DNA from: Thermothielavioides terrestris NRRL 8126
Taxonomy: Eukaryota; Ascomycota; Sordariomycetes; Sordariales; Chaetomiaceae
Length of the DNA: 64,000 bases
Reading direction: 5' to 3'
NCBI RefSeq assembly: GCF_000226115.1
Contig: NC_016457.1
Span: forward strand, 62,001 to 126,000
Shown here: positions 12,103-22,593 of the stretch, in pieces
Layout of the letters: every line of letters begins with the position of its first letter
Position numbering within the stretch: position 1 is the stretch's first letter
Program-made: the position numbers and the translations under genes
Notes under the pieces: generated by a model
The model's input: only the letters and a program-made list of their open reading frames with translations
Database searches by the model: none
What the model was told of the DNA's origin: nothing

Positions 12103-13747
12103 TCAGGCCGGCGGGCTCAGGATGAAGATCTCGCCCTCGGCGCTGTTGTCGCTGCCGACAAACAGGCCTCTTCCGGCCGGGTCCCAAGCCACGGCGGTCA
12201 GGCGGTGGCAGTTGCTCTGGGTCAGGCCGTTGGCGGTGCAGCTGCCCGGGTTCGGCGCGGTGAAGATGTCGCGGTAGCCGCTCTGGCTGTCGGCGGGGGC
12301 CACGGGGTCGTAGGCGCCGCTGGCGAGCTTCTGGAAGGGGATCTGCACCACCTTGAAGCCCGTCGCCGGCTGCCGGTCCCACGAGCCGTGGAAGGCGACG
12401 TACATGTTCGTGGCGTCGCCGTCGAACGCGTTCCAGATGGGCGCCGAGTGCGCCTGGAAGCTCAGCCGCGGCGGGATCGCCTTGTTGGTGTTGCACGACG
12501 CGTCGTTGTACGACCCGTTGGGCGCCAGCACGAAGTTGCTTCCCGTCTTGAGGCCCGAGAAGGCCGACGGATCCCACACGGCAAAGCACGTCGGATAGCC
12601 GTACCACGCGTTGCGCACCGTCAGGGGATCGCCCACTGTCCACACCACCCCAACCCCAGCCCGGTTAGCCCCCGAGGAACGGATCCTCCAATGAAGTTGT
12701 CATTCCATGGGAAGCAAAAGGTCTTCAAAGACTTACGGTTGTTGAGCTCCTCGGCCGGGTTGTTCTGGTGGATGTCTTTCCTCTGCCCGTTCTCGGTGCG
12801 GGTGAAGTCCTGCATTATTGATAATTTTATTTCGCGTCGTCAGTTAAGGGGTTCGCTTGGTTTACGCCGGACGCAAGCCACGGGGGAAAACGCACGTCGC
12901 CGCTGTTCTCAACGCCCCAGTACACGCCGTTCGGGTCCGGCACGAAGCCGATCGTGTTGCGCAGGCCGTACGCAAACACCTCGCCGTCCGTGTTGTAGTT
13001 GAAGCCGCCGGACGGGGTCTTGGTGGTGTCGAAGATCTTGATGATGGCCCGTCCGGTGCTCGTCTGGGCCGCGGCAGTGTCCAAGTTGGCGGCGGCGCCG
13101 ACCTGCACGAGGATCAGGTTCGGCTGCTTGGGCACGACCGAGATGGTGCGGGTGAAGTGGATGCCCGACGAGATGCCCTTGATGACTGTCTTCTGGTTGC
13201 TGACGGTGCGCGTGGCCGGGTTGTAGCTCCAGCTGTACGCCGCCGACTCGCCGCTGGCATACAGCGTGGTGCCGTCGGGCGTCAGCGCCAGCCCGTGGTT
13301 GAGCTGGCTGCCCGAGATGAGCATGGCGGTGCTGTTGATGCAGCCGTTGGGGCCGAAGGTGTGCACCGAGATGCCCTTGGTCGCCTCGGCCACCAGCATG
13401 TTGCCCAGAGGGTCGAACACGATGGTGCGCACCTGCTTCAGCCCGCCGGCGAGCTTCACGGCCGTCCATCCCGACGCAACCTGGTTCGAGAACCGGAAGT
13501 TGCTGACGCCGCTACACGACCTGGGCAGCGGAAGCTTGGCCACGGTCTGGGCGTCGGCGACTGTCGTCTGACGGTCAGCACCAGCTCATGCTGCCAGCGC
13601 CCCAACCGGAAAAACCTTGTCTTCTAACCCGGGCGGGTGTTTGTCAAAGGGCTTTCCGACGATTGTTCTTCTATGATATGAAAGAGGCATGGACCTACCC
13701 GCCCAACACAGGGCCGCCGCAGCGCCAATTGTCTCGAGGAGGCGCAT
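12103..13747 (-). CDS. Secreted PQQ-dependent sugar dehydrogenase-like protein (AA12 / sorbosone dehydrogenase family)
   Basis: 439 residues from four exons: 13747-13699, 13560-12896, 12809-12737 and 12635-12103. The introns (138, 86 and 101 bp) are GT-AG and phases agree throughout. The start at 13747 yields a signal peptide (MRLLETIGAAAALCWA, then VADAQ). The mature part is a beta-propeller: LNHGLALTPDGTTLYASGE, later GLRNTIGF and YWGVENSGD, then WYGYPTCF and AFHGSWDRQ. These are hallmarks of the glucose/sorbosone dehydrogenase fold. In fungi, secreted members form CAZy family AA12 and oxidise sugars with PQQ. No haem domain or cellulose-binding module is present. I infer an extracellular aldose or 2-keto-sugar oxidoreductase that could feed electrons to polysaccharide monooxygenases. 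An upstream in-frame ATG at 13840 would spoil the signal peptide. Confidence 0.87.
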
Positions 13748-15235
13748 TGCCCACGGTGACAATGGAGAAATGACTCTCAACTGGAAAGAAGTTGAAGGCA
13801 CAAACAAGTTCAACCACAGGGGAGCAGCCACACAGCGCAAGGCTCTTCAGCCCAAAACATGCCGGTCTCTGAGGACGGTACGAGAAGACACATGCCTACT
13901 TCTATACTCCGAATCCATGGGCAAATGCATCCCCCCTACGTGCTTGGCGCCCACGATGGTGGGCATTGAGATGTCATGCTGTCATTTCGCTGCGTGGTGA
14001 AGTTTGGGTCCTAAGGGACGCCATGCTGTGGCTTAGCCAACCACCTCGTTGGGATGAAGTTGTCAATATCGCAGATCATAGCCTGTTCGGCAGACCTGCT
14101 CCGAACTGCACACAAGCGGCCACGGCAGTTACCCCCTCGGACGTTTCCCCAGCTTCCACAAGTGCGCCGAGGGGCCCGCGTGCGGGGGTGCCCCCATTGG
14201 CCGGGAACCATGTCGATATTAATATCCGGTGCTCCCGCCATTCTCGTTATTGGGAAGAAGAGCATTCCTGGATCGCGCCAAGTCTGTCAAAGACAGCCAT
14301 GGGTTTGGAGACAATTGCTGGGTCATGCATCTTATTCTCGGCTGGGTCAAACGAGCCCATCAGCTACATGTAGTGCTTCGCCGGTTATTTGCCCTCGGGC
14401 GTCTCCCTCACTGTGCTCTGATTCTTATCTCGCGTGCATTGAGACATCTCGAGCTTCGGGAGCGCTTAGCGAGGAGATGCTCGTAGAGGATGTCGAGTTC
14501 ATTTCCTCGGCTGGCCGGGTTCAATCCGGCAGCTGCATCGTCTCAATCCAAGGTTGCATCGTACGCAGTGATTGATTGAGTGCCGGCGAGGAGTTCACTA
14601 TCCTTTCTTGCCGGGGGGTCTTCGGGAAGGGTCAGCAAATGGATCGTGGATGCCTCCGTGCGCGGGATCTCTGGGTTTGAGGGAAACTCTCTCATCTGTT
14701 TTTGGCATTGTATTATGCTCATGGCCATGCATACATATGTGTTTACTTCGGAGTGATTTATGCGTGTGTTTGCATTTTGTCTTGGACTTCGACAACTTGA
14801 CAAATACTACTAGTTACCTCTTTGCCTTGGTGATTCATCATCATGAGCAGCGCGGAGGAGTCACCGGGTCACTTAGCAGTGCTGATACTACACCTCAGCA
14901 AGCCGCAATGACACACGCTAACCCTACCTAGTCCCGTGAAGCCGCCTAGGCGCGCGCCGGGAACCGTTCTCCGGCCCGGTCTGTGTGGATTGGTAGGCAG
15001 GCCGTATTCCCCTCCATGTTAGATACCCCATCCAGCAACTCGCACTGGTGCGTGATCACGACGGAATCGATTTGGCATGTGTTGAGAGACGACCTACTTA
15101 CCTACTATCAGCAGTCAACGGTAGATCACCAACTCTATAGTGGTCTTGATCGGCTGTGGAGCCCTGCGTTTTCGATTCGAGGATTCGGATCCCCGCACAG
15201 TTATCCGTCGAAGACCGAGCAAGGGAGCGAGCGCC
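13748..15235. other. Intergenic DNA, no supported gene
   Basis: About 1.5 kb between two divergently transcribed genes. Small overlapping open frames only. A hairpin at 14514-14530 has a tRNA-like loop, but no tRNA can be built around it. Confidence 0.5.
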
Positions 15236-15739
15236 ATGCCTCTCAACTTCATAGCCATGTTGTATCCAAAGCCAGACCGGGTCGCACGGGTAAGCAAGCC
15301 GCGCCCAGGCGCAGTTCGCGCACGAGCAAGGAGCACGAGTCGAGACCGGTACAATCAGTGCTAACCAGCGGTCAATCGGCGCGGCCAGGTCGAAGAAATC
15401 GCTCGGCAAGTGTGCGAGTCGGTGCACGAGAAGGAACCGGGCGTCCTGAAATACCAGTGGTTCCGGGCCGGAGGCACAGACAAGCCCCTGATCGTGGTTT
15501 GGGAAACGTACGCGGCCCAGTGCATGCGGCTGCGCGTCGAGTCGAGTCGCGTCGAGTTGAGTTGCTGACGTTTCTGCTTGCCTGCTTGCAGGTACCTCGA
15601 CCAGGCCGCCGTTGACGCACACACATCGAGCCCCGTCATGGCTTGGCTCGTGGAAAACGACAAGAAGGAAGAGAACATGGCGGCCCCAATAACCGTCATG
15701 CCGCTGGAGCAATTCGCGGGTTGGGAGAACCGCTCATGA
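15236..15739 (+). CDS. ABM-domain (antibiotic biosynthesis monooxygenase-fold) small protein
   Basis: 106 residues in three exons: 15236-15289, 15389-15507 and 15592-15739. The introns (99 and 84 bp) are GT-AG. The spliced protein begins MPLNFIAMLYPKPDRVAR and continues with VEEIARQVCESVHEKEPGVL, then LIVVWETYLDQAAVDAH. Length, the early beta strand, the helix E-x-x-x-R-x-V-x-x-x-x-x-E-P-G and the late strand-plus-helix (Y-x-D-x-x-A-x-x-x-H) match the ferredoxin-like ABM/DUF family. Such proteins are dimeric and often act as monooxygenases or quinone-binding proteins; the substrate cannot be told. None of the three exons is recognisable alone. The second intron begins with a near copy of the start of exon 3 (see findings). 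Confidence 0.8.
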
Positions 15740-16323
15740 TAGGTAGTGCACCTGGGCACCCTCAAATTTGTGTTGGTTCATCGAAGCCGGCCGGGTGTGT
15801 TGAGAAAACGACCTAACCTGCTGGCTGAAGCAACCTGGAATGGAGGGACGATCCAGGATCTGGTATTCAGAATCGACGCAATAATTGTTGCAATGCCCGG
15901 TCTCTCCGAGATTTTATTTCAATCATATGGTCTCTTTGGTGTGGTGTGCGTGCGGGCATGCTTTTTCCGACATAGGTATGTCTGATGCAAACGCGTAATG
16001 TGCCTTCCAGGGCAGGCCCGGAACGGGCTTCCATTTGTTCTGGCGGCACTGGTTGAAGGCTCCTGCGACTGCGCAATCGACCCTGAGGCTTCCTGAAGCC
16101 TCAAGAAGGTCAGCCCTAACCCTGAACCTGCCAGCAGGTCTCGGTTATTCGTTATTCGCCCGCCCCACCGTCCGCCCAGTGGGGCACCCCGCCATTCCAC
16201 CTTTTTGGTCAGTCAGTACAAGCCAAGCGTCGTGGCCGTGGCCTGCAGACAGCAAGCTCGCTCGTCCACGCAACAATATCCTGCCGGCTTCGCAGCCGTG
16301 CTTCTCTCCTTTCCCCTCTCGCC
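15740..16323. other. Intergenic DNA, SRP54 promoter side
   Basis: Short spacer between the ABM gene end and the SRP54 start, on the same strand. I see no further gene; it presumably holds the SRP54 promoter and leader. Confidence 0.5.
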
Positions 16324-18012
16324 ATGGTTCTTCAAGATCTCGGCCGCCGCATCAATGCGGCGGTGAGCGACTTGACACGGGCGCCAAATCTTGATGAAAA
16401 GGCAAGTTGTCAAACGTCCCCTGCCATCATCTCCTGCCAGAGGTTCGAGGTCGAAATCGAGGTCGCTCTTGAGATCGAGGTCGCCCCATGCCGTTGCTGA
16501 CCTCCGCGCAATGTACTTCCGCAGGCTTTTGACTCCATGCTCAAGCAAATATGCTCCGCCCTCCTCGAAGCCGATGTCAACGTGCGCCTCGTCGGCCAGC
16601 TGCGCAAGTCCATCCGCGCCACCGTCAACTTCAAGGAGCTGCCCCCCGCCGTCAACAAGAAGCGCCTGATCCAGAAAGCCGTCTTTGACGAGCTCGTGCG
16701 CCTCGTCGATCCCCACGCCGAGCCCTTCAAGCCCAAGAAGGGCAAGGCCAACGTCATCATGTTCGTCGGCCTGCAGGGCGCCGGCAAGACCACCACCTGC
16801 ACCAAGCTCGCCAGGCACTACCAGTCGCGCGGCTTCCGTGCCTGCCTGGTCTGCGCCGACACCTTCCGCGCCGGCGCCTTCGACCAGCTCAAGCAGAATG
16901 CCACAAAGGCCAAGATCCCCTACTACGGCAGCCTCACCGAGACGGACCCGGCCGTCGTCGCCAGGGATGGCGTCGAAAAGTTCAAGAAGGAGCGCTTCGA
17001 GGTTATCATCGTCGACACGTCGGGCCGCCACAGGCAAGAAAGCGCCCTCTTCCAGGAGATGGTGGACATCCAGGCCGCCATCCGCCCCGATGAGACCATC
17101 ATGGTGCTCGACGCCTCCATCGGCCAGCAGGCCGAGGCCCAGGCCAAGGCCTTCAAGGAGGCTGCCGACTTCGGCGCCATCATCATCACCAAGACCGACG
17201 GCCACGCCGCCGGCGGCGGCGCCATCTCGGCCGTCGCCGCCACCCACACCCCCATCGTCTTCATCGGCACCGGCGAGCACATGCTGGACCTCGAGCGCTT
17301 CGTGCCCCGCAACTTCATCAGCAAGCTCCTCGGCATGGGCGACATGGCCGGCCTGGTGGAGCACGTGCAGAGCCTGAAGCTCGACCAGAAGGAGACCATC
17401 AAGCACATCAGCGAGGGCATCTTCACCATCCGCGACCTGCGCGACCAGCTGCAGAACATCATGAAGATGGGGCCCCTCAGCAAGATGGCCGGCATGATCC
17501 CCGGCATGAGCAACATGATGCAGGGCATGGACGACGAGGAGGGCTCGCTCAAGCTCAAGCGCATGATCTATATCTGCGATAGCATGACCGACAAGGAGCT
17601 CGACAGCGACGGCAAGATCTTCATCGACCAGCCGACCCGCATGACCCGCGTGGCCCGGGGCTCCGGCACCACCGTCCGCGAGGTCGAGGACCTGCTCACC
17701 CAGCAGCGCATGATGGCCGGCATGGCCAAGAAGATGGGCGGCAACATGAAGAACATGCAGAGGGCCCAGAGCGCCCTGGCCGGCGGCAACAAGGCCCAGC
17801 AGCTCGCCGCCATGCAGAAGCGCCTGCAGAGCATGGGAGGCGGCGCCGGCGCCGGCGGCATGCCCGACATGGCCAGCTTAATGAAGATGTTTGGTGGCGG
17901 GGGCGCCGGCGCCGGCGGCCTGGGCGGCCTGGGTGGCATGGACATGGGCGCCATGATGAGGCAGATGAGCGGCTTGATGGGTGGGCAGGGTGGCCGCGGT
18001 GGGCGGAGATAG
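16324..18012 (+). CDS. SRP54: Signal recognition particle 54 kDa subunit (SRP54)
   Basis: 521 residues from two exons, 16324-16401 and 16525-18012. The 123-bp intron uses a GC-AG pair: AAG|GCAAGT to CCGCAG|GCT. Splicing joins the N-domain start [20 protein letters not shown] to [20 protein letters not shown]. The N domain spans about residues 1-90. The GTPase G domain carries GLQGAGKTT (108-116), DTSGR (190-194) and TKTDG (248-252). The methionine-rich M domain (from about 325) binds SRP RNA and signal sequences, and the tail is Gly/Met/Arg-rich. SRP54 is a GTPase that recognises signal peptides at the ribosome and docks with the SRP receptor at the ER. A downstream ATG at 16537 is open without the intron but would remove the first helix of the N domain. 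Confidence 0.96.
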
Positions 18013-18577
18013 CCGCCCGTTGTTTTGGAGTTTCCTACCATCTCCCTGTGCAAGTTTTACATTTTACGCTTTTAAGGAGGGCACTGCATTGTTCTGGCGT
18101 TTAGGGTTACGGAGGAGTAGTCCGATGACGGGCGTCATCATACCAAACGAGGTTTCGCCATTGGATCGTATACCTGCGGGTATGGCGTGCATTTTTTAAG
18201 CGATATGTGCGGGAGATGGTGCATGCTATGGTACGGCGGCCGTTGAATCATTCCAACACCCCAGTAATGGCCACTGGCTCAGGCCCCATAGCAGTCGAGA
18301 ATGAAAGTGGTTGGGCGCGCGCGCCGTCCTCAGTTCTCTCTCGGTCTCACTCTTGGCCCTTCCTGCTGTGGGTGGTGTTCTATACAGTCGGCCCATTCAC
18401 GACGAGCAGCTACAAAAGGTTATAGGCTTCAGAAACACTTGCTTCACGCAGGTCATTGGACCGCAGGTCAGATAGCAGTGTTCGAAGATGGGGACTAAGA
18501 GCTAGTTACATGCTCCGTGGACACGGCCGCACACTGCCCCTTCCTTCGTTGCCCATCGCCATACTCTGGAAGAGCAT
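18013..18577. other. Convergent intergenic region
   Basis: 3' ends of SRP54 (plus) and the DUF8021 gene (minus) face each other here. I see no gene or structured terminator. Confidence 0.5.
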
Positions 18578-19411
18578 TTAGTTGGCAAGGGGCCTCACGA
18601 TCCCCCTCACCTTCCTCATTCCCCTGCCATTGCCTCTGGCGGCGGTCATGACGGTCATGGTGTGGACGTAGCGGATCTTGCCGCTCTCGATCCGGAACTC
18701 GTGGCTGTCGGGGATGCCAGAGAAGCTCAGGAAGACGGAGACGGCCCCGATCGTCTCGTCGATGACGTAGCGCCGGTCGGTCAGCGAGACGCCGCTGGGG
18801 ATGCCGACGTCGCACCGGTCGTTGGGCCCGCCGTTGCCCGTGTACGCGCCGCCCTCGAGCCGCGCGCACGGCCTCCCCCACGGCACGACCACGCTCTTGT
18901 TGCTGAAGATGTCGCAGTAGGCGTCGGCGGCCGCCTGGATCACGGCGCGGGTGTCGCGCTTGTCCTCGGGGATGGTACCCCAGTCCTCCTGGCTGGTCCA
19001 CTTGAGCGTGTTGGTCGCGTTGAAGAGCCAGTCGCCCGTGGACGTGATGAGCGTGTCGATCTTGGACACGGCGCCGTCCGTGAAGTACATCTGGACGCCG
19101 ATCACGTAGGGCTTGGGCCCCGACGCCGAGACCAGCTCCGTGAAGGTGGCGCACTGGGTCGTGTCGAGGTCGTGCCGGCTGTGGTCGATCTTGAGAGCCG
19201 TAGCTAGGATGCCCGACTTGAAGGCCGCGGTCGCGTAGTTCTCGCGGTATACCAGGCTCTCCGAGACGGGCTTGAGCTGGCTCGGGTCGCCAGCGGTTTG
19301 CGCGGCGACTAGGCTGTCGGCAGTGCCCTTGAGGAACTCGCGTGTGCAGTTGGCCGCTGCGGCCAGCAGAGGGCCAACAGCGGCGAAGGCTAGAAGGGAA
19401 AGAGAATGCAT
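18578..19411 (-). CDS. Secreted DUF8021-type fungal protein
   Basis: Single exon, 277 residues. The start at 19411 gives a signal peptide (MHSLSLLAFAAVGPLLAAAA) followed by the mature NCTREFL. An upstream in-frame ATG at 19561 would mask it. The body resembles a family of secreted fungal proteins now called DUF8021: K-I-D-H-S-R-x-x-L-D-T-T-Q-C, then I-D-T-L-I-T-S-T-G-D-W-L-F-N-A-T, and P-C-A-R-L-E-G-G-A-Y-T-G. Five cysteines are in the mature chain; N-x-T sites are at its start and in FNATNT, with N-K-S later. No enzymatic activity is known to me. The fold may be related to NTF2-like proteins, but that is a guess. A TATA box lies about 110 bp upstream. Confidence 0.83.
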   Translation of the reverse strand: MHSLSLLAFAAVGPLLAAAANCTREFLKGTADSLVAAQTAGDPSQLKPVSESLVYRENYATAAFKSGILATALKIDHSRHDLDTTQCATFTELVSASGPKPYVIGVQMYFTDGAVSKIDTLITSTGDWLFNATNTLKWTSQEDWGTIPEDKRDTRAVIQAAADAYCDIFSNKSVVVPWGRPCARLEGGAYTGNGGPNDRCDVGIPSGVSLTDRRYVIDETIGAVSVFLSFSGIPDSHEFRIESGKIRYVHTMTVMTAARGNGRGMRKVRGIVRPLAN

Positions 19412-19516
19412 GTTGGGCTCGTGGAGGATGGCGTGCGTGTGGCTCTGCGAAGGAGAGCAATCTAGGAAGGACAAGATGGACGCTGCCCGATGGACAGCCC
19501 GCTGGTGTCCGGGGAC

Positions 19517-19524
19517 ATATATAA
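19517..19524 (-). promoter_or_regulatory. TATA box of the DUF8021 gene
   Basis: TTATATAT on the minus strand, 106-113 bp upstream of the ATG at 19411, flanked by GC-rich DNA in which it stands out. Confidence 0.5.
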
Positions 19525-22500
19525 CCCCGGGAACCCCTGGATGGGCTCTTTTGCAGGACACTAGAAGCCGGGAGGCAAGGTAGGTAATATAGAGCGCGGG
19601 TAATTGCGTTAGTTAAGGTGCCATTCTGGAATATAAAACAGGCGCACCAGCACTGACAATGACGAGACCTCGGTCGGCAGTTCTCCTAGGTCCAGGGATC
19701 GGAACGAATAATTCCTATTTTGGCCCCAGAAGACGTGCGGCAGGGGCAGACATGATTAGCCAGAACAACGACAGTCCAATAGTCGGCATCAACCTTCACT
19801 CGTCAGACGTTCTGCCCGGTCACTTCCAGTACGGATACTTTTTTCATACAACAAGCAGTAGATAATAAATGAGCGAGTGCTCTCTGGCAAAGGCGTATTT
19901 GCGTAGGTCTTCTACACGATTGGCCCCGGACTTCGCCCACGGAGCGTCGAGGCCATTGACACTGACCGGTAACCCGGCCCGCTCCGGCTTCCTAATAAAG
20001 CCACCAGTTCTTAAGTGTGTACTTCGGAAGACGAGTCACTGCCCTGTATAGCTATGAAGCCATGAAATTGAGTGTCCCAGTCAAAACGGTCCGCGTTATT
20101 AGGTTGCCACGACACTCCTCCGGTTCGTCGACGTGCGGTCTTGGACCGAGAAGGACAGCGCCCCCTTTTTTTGGCATTCGCCCGACCGTAAACGTCGTTT
20201 CTACATCTAGATATCAAACCAAACATCATCGTTCTAAATTAGAGAGACGCACCACACCTTCTACCGGTCTCGACATCCATGGCATCCAGATCACGGACTT
20301 GGAAGACGCCGTGCTCCCTGAGACCGGAGAAACCCTGCACGGCTGCCTTTGCGGCCATACGACGCACACGGTCTTCTCGACTTTTCAGGTACCGAAATCG
20401 CCTATCGTGGCGATCAGGCGCTCGACGAAAGGGTTATCCTTTGCCTATATGCTCAAGCAGGCCTCCAAAGCCCGCCACTCCGCCAAAGAAGGAGATCTGG
20501 CGACGCAAAAGCGTACTGCCAGATACCGTCGCTGCGCAGCGCTTCGACAGACGCGCGGATGAGTATGCTATCGAGCATCACCTAGATATGTCCACCAACC
20601 CAGGAGAAAAGATGTCTGACAGCGTGTTTTGTCGAGCCTGGGCCCAGGATCCTGGGTTTTGCCAGACGAGTTTGCCCGGTAGATTCGGCGTTCAGGGATT
20701 TCCAGGTTGGTGGTGCGGATGACCAGCTTCCAGGTTAGGTCCGGGGCGGCCAGACAACCAGTTACCTTGGGCAAACTATCGAAGCACTGAGCCAGATGAC
20801 AGGGCAGCCCCCACGCGGCGAGAACCTGCTTGTGGCACACCCGTGAACGGCCACTGGATTCAGCGCATCACGCGCAAGAGGCTCGCCCGGTTGGGCATCG
20901 AAGAGGTTCCCCCCCCTCCAGCACGAACGCGTTACACAACACAGTCGTATGTCTCCAAGTCGTGCCAACGAATCTGCGGGGAATAGCCACTTTGAATGGC
21001 TGGTTTTTCCTTAGCAGGTATCCCGAGACCAGCACCTCGGCTGGCGTACCGCAGCTACCTTCAACCATGCGGCAGACTATTACTGCGATTTGTAAGAATG
21101 CCCAAGCCCAGGTGCTGAACTGCCCGCTCGAAGACCATCTGCCGTGATTCCGTGCTGACCGCCTGAGCATCCTTCCTTCTCATGCTACGGACAGCCAGCA
21201 GAGGGTGAACGTCTCGTTCCTTGTGGAACCTCAGTCGCGTTCGATCACTGTGCTTTGGACCTGCTTTTCCACAGAGGGGAATCCGCGGGAAGACACATAG
21301 GAGGCGAAGGAAGGGGGGCATCGGCTGCCCACCCTCTATGGCGGCCCGCCTCGAGCCCTCCTACACAGTGATACCGACCCCTGGCCATTGATACGTCCGC
21401 GCCCGGCGGTTGCGAGATGCTCCTACCTGCTACCTTTTCTCATACCCGGGCCATCAATACCCTGAACCCTAAGGTAGCTAGCTTCCTACCTGCCAGCCTG
21501 TGGCTGCCAAAGCCCCCGACGTCATGGCCAAGCGAGTCGAGCCAACCCATCCCTTGCCGCCGATATCCCATCCTAGCCTCCAGAAAAGCCTTTGCCGTGG
21601 CCCTTGCCGATCTCCCGTGTTTAGTCTCGTGATTGAAATCAGGCTTCCTCACGTTACACACGGATCCGCTCCATGGAACTTCCACCACCCAAGTTCCCGT
21701 GTTCCCCAGACATCCGGCTCTCGCGATGGTCATGAAGCAGCGCGTGTTGTCGTCTGTTGATTTGGCCCCACAGTCAGCCACCGGAGGGCACTGCGCGAGA
21801 TGCTGGCGCGTCATCAAGTGCCCGGCTGTCCTGGTTCACATCCAACTCTACAACGCGTGCCAGGCGCATGGTCTCTTTCCCCTCTTGAGCGGATCCAATC
21901 AGGGCTCGCAGTCCGTCAGATTGTTGGCAGCGATGCCTGGGATCGTCTTCAGCACGCAGAGCCCGACATCACGGCTTTCTCACACTTCCAGCGCTGATAG
22001 GCCGGGCGACCAGGCGATCCCGCTCCACCGGTGTGCCCACTGCCCAGTCAACCCCTTTGTTCCCAAGCACTGCGAGCTCGGTTGGGCGCGGAACCGACCT
22101 CAAGCCCTTCTACAGGGTGAGGCCATCGGATACCAGTCCCGAGTCGTCCTCCGGTTACCGGTGCGAAGGATGGGCGGTGACGGCGGATCAGGGCGCATTG
22201 ATGTGCCGTCGCTCCCCGCAATCCCAACCCAACATCCCGCAGACTTCCTTCGACCCTCCATCGTGCTTGTGTCTGGCTTCCCGCTCTCCACCACGGTCAA
22301 CCCAATGACTCACGGAGAAGAGGCGGTGACCCGTGTAAGTCGAGTTGGGCAGTCATGTCATCCTCGGCGCCATTTGCGCCGGAGCCTACGTCAGTGTGCT
22401 GGACATTGTGGGCGATGTTGCAGAAATATCTATATCTACCCCTGATTTCCGTCATTTGTGATAGATCTCCTGCAGTCTCACTGAGCGAGCCACAACCAGT

Positions 22501-22593
22501 TAAGTTGCCTGGTAACTTCCGAGACTCTGTCGTCTCACCACCCCTTCCTACATTCACGGCGTGCTATTCGTCCAACAAACATTGAGAGCGGCA
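19525..22593. other. 3-kb gene-poor stretch
   Basis: No recognisable coding region. Open frames of possible interest are plus 20017-20562 (181 codons) and minus 21817-21440, whose first 55 codons carry six cysteines. Neither has a signal peptide, splice support or known domain. Composition is normal, not TpA-rich, so it is not a RIP relic. It may hold rapidly evolving small genes or a non-coding transcript that sequence alone does not show. Confidence 0.4.

Noticed and set aside
14514..14530. GCCGG hairpin with loop GTTCAAT resembling a tRNA T-arm
   Set aside because: With correct T-loop register the stem does not pair, and no acceptor, D or anticodon arms are found nearby.
16213..17406. 397-codon minus-strand open frame opposite SRP54
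   Set aside because: Shadow of the GC-rich SRP54 exon; composition is Gly/Leu/Glu-rich from reversed codons and no domain is seen.
20017..20562. 181-codon plus-strand frame
   Set aside because: No domain, splice support or start context; overlaps equally long frames.
21440..21817. Cys-containing minus-strand frame that could be a small secreted protein
   Set aside because: No signal peptide in frame or by a plausible upstream exon; the C-terminal half looks non-coding.
21633..22445. 270-codon plus-strand frame
   Set aside because: Low-information composition, no recognisable motif, and competing frames on both strands.
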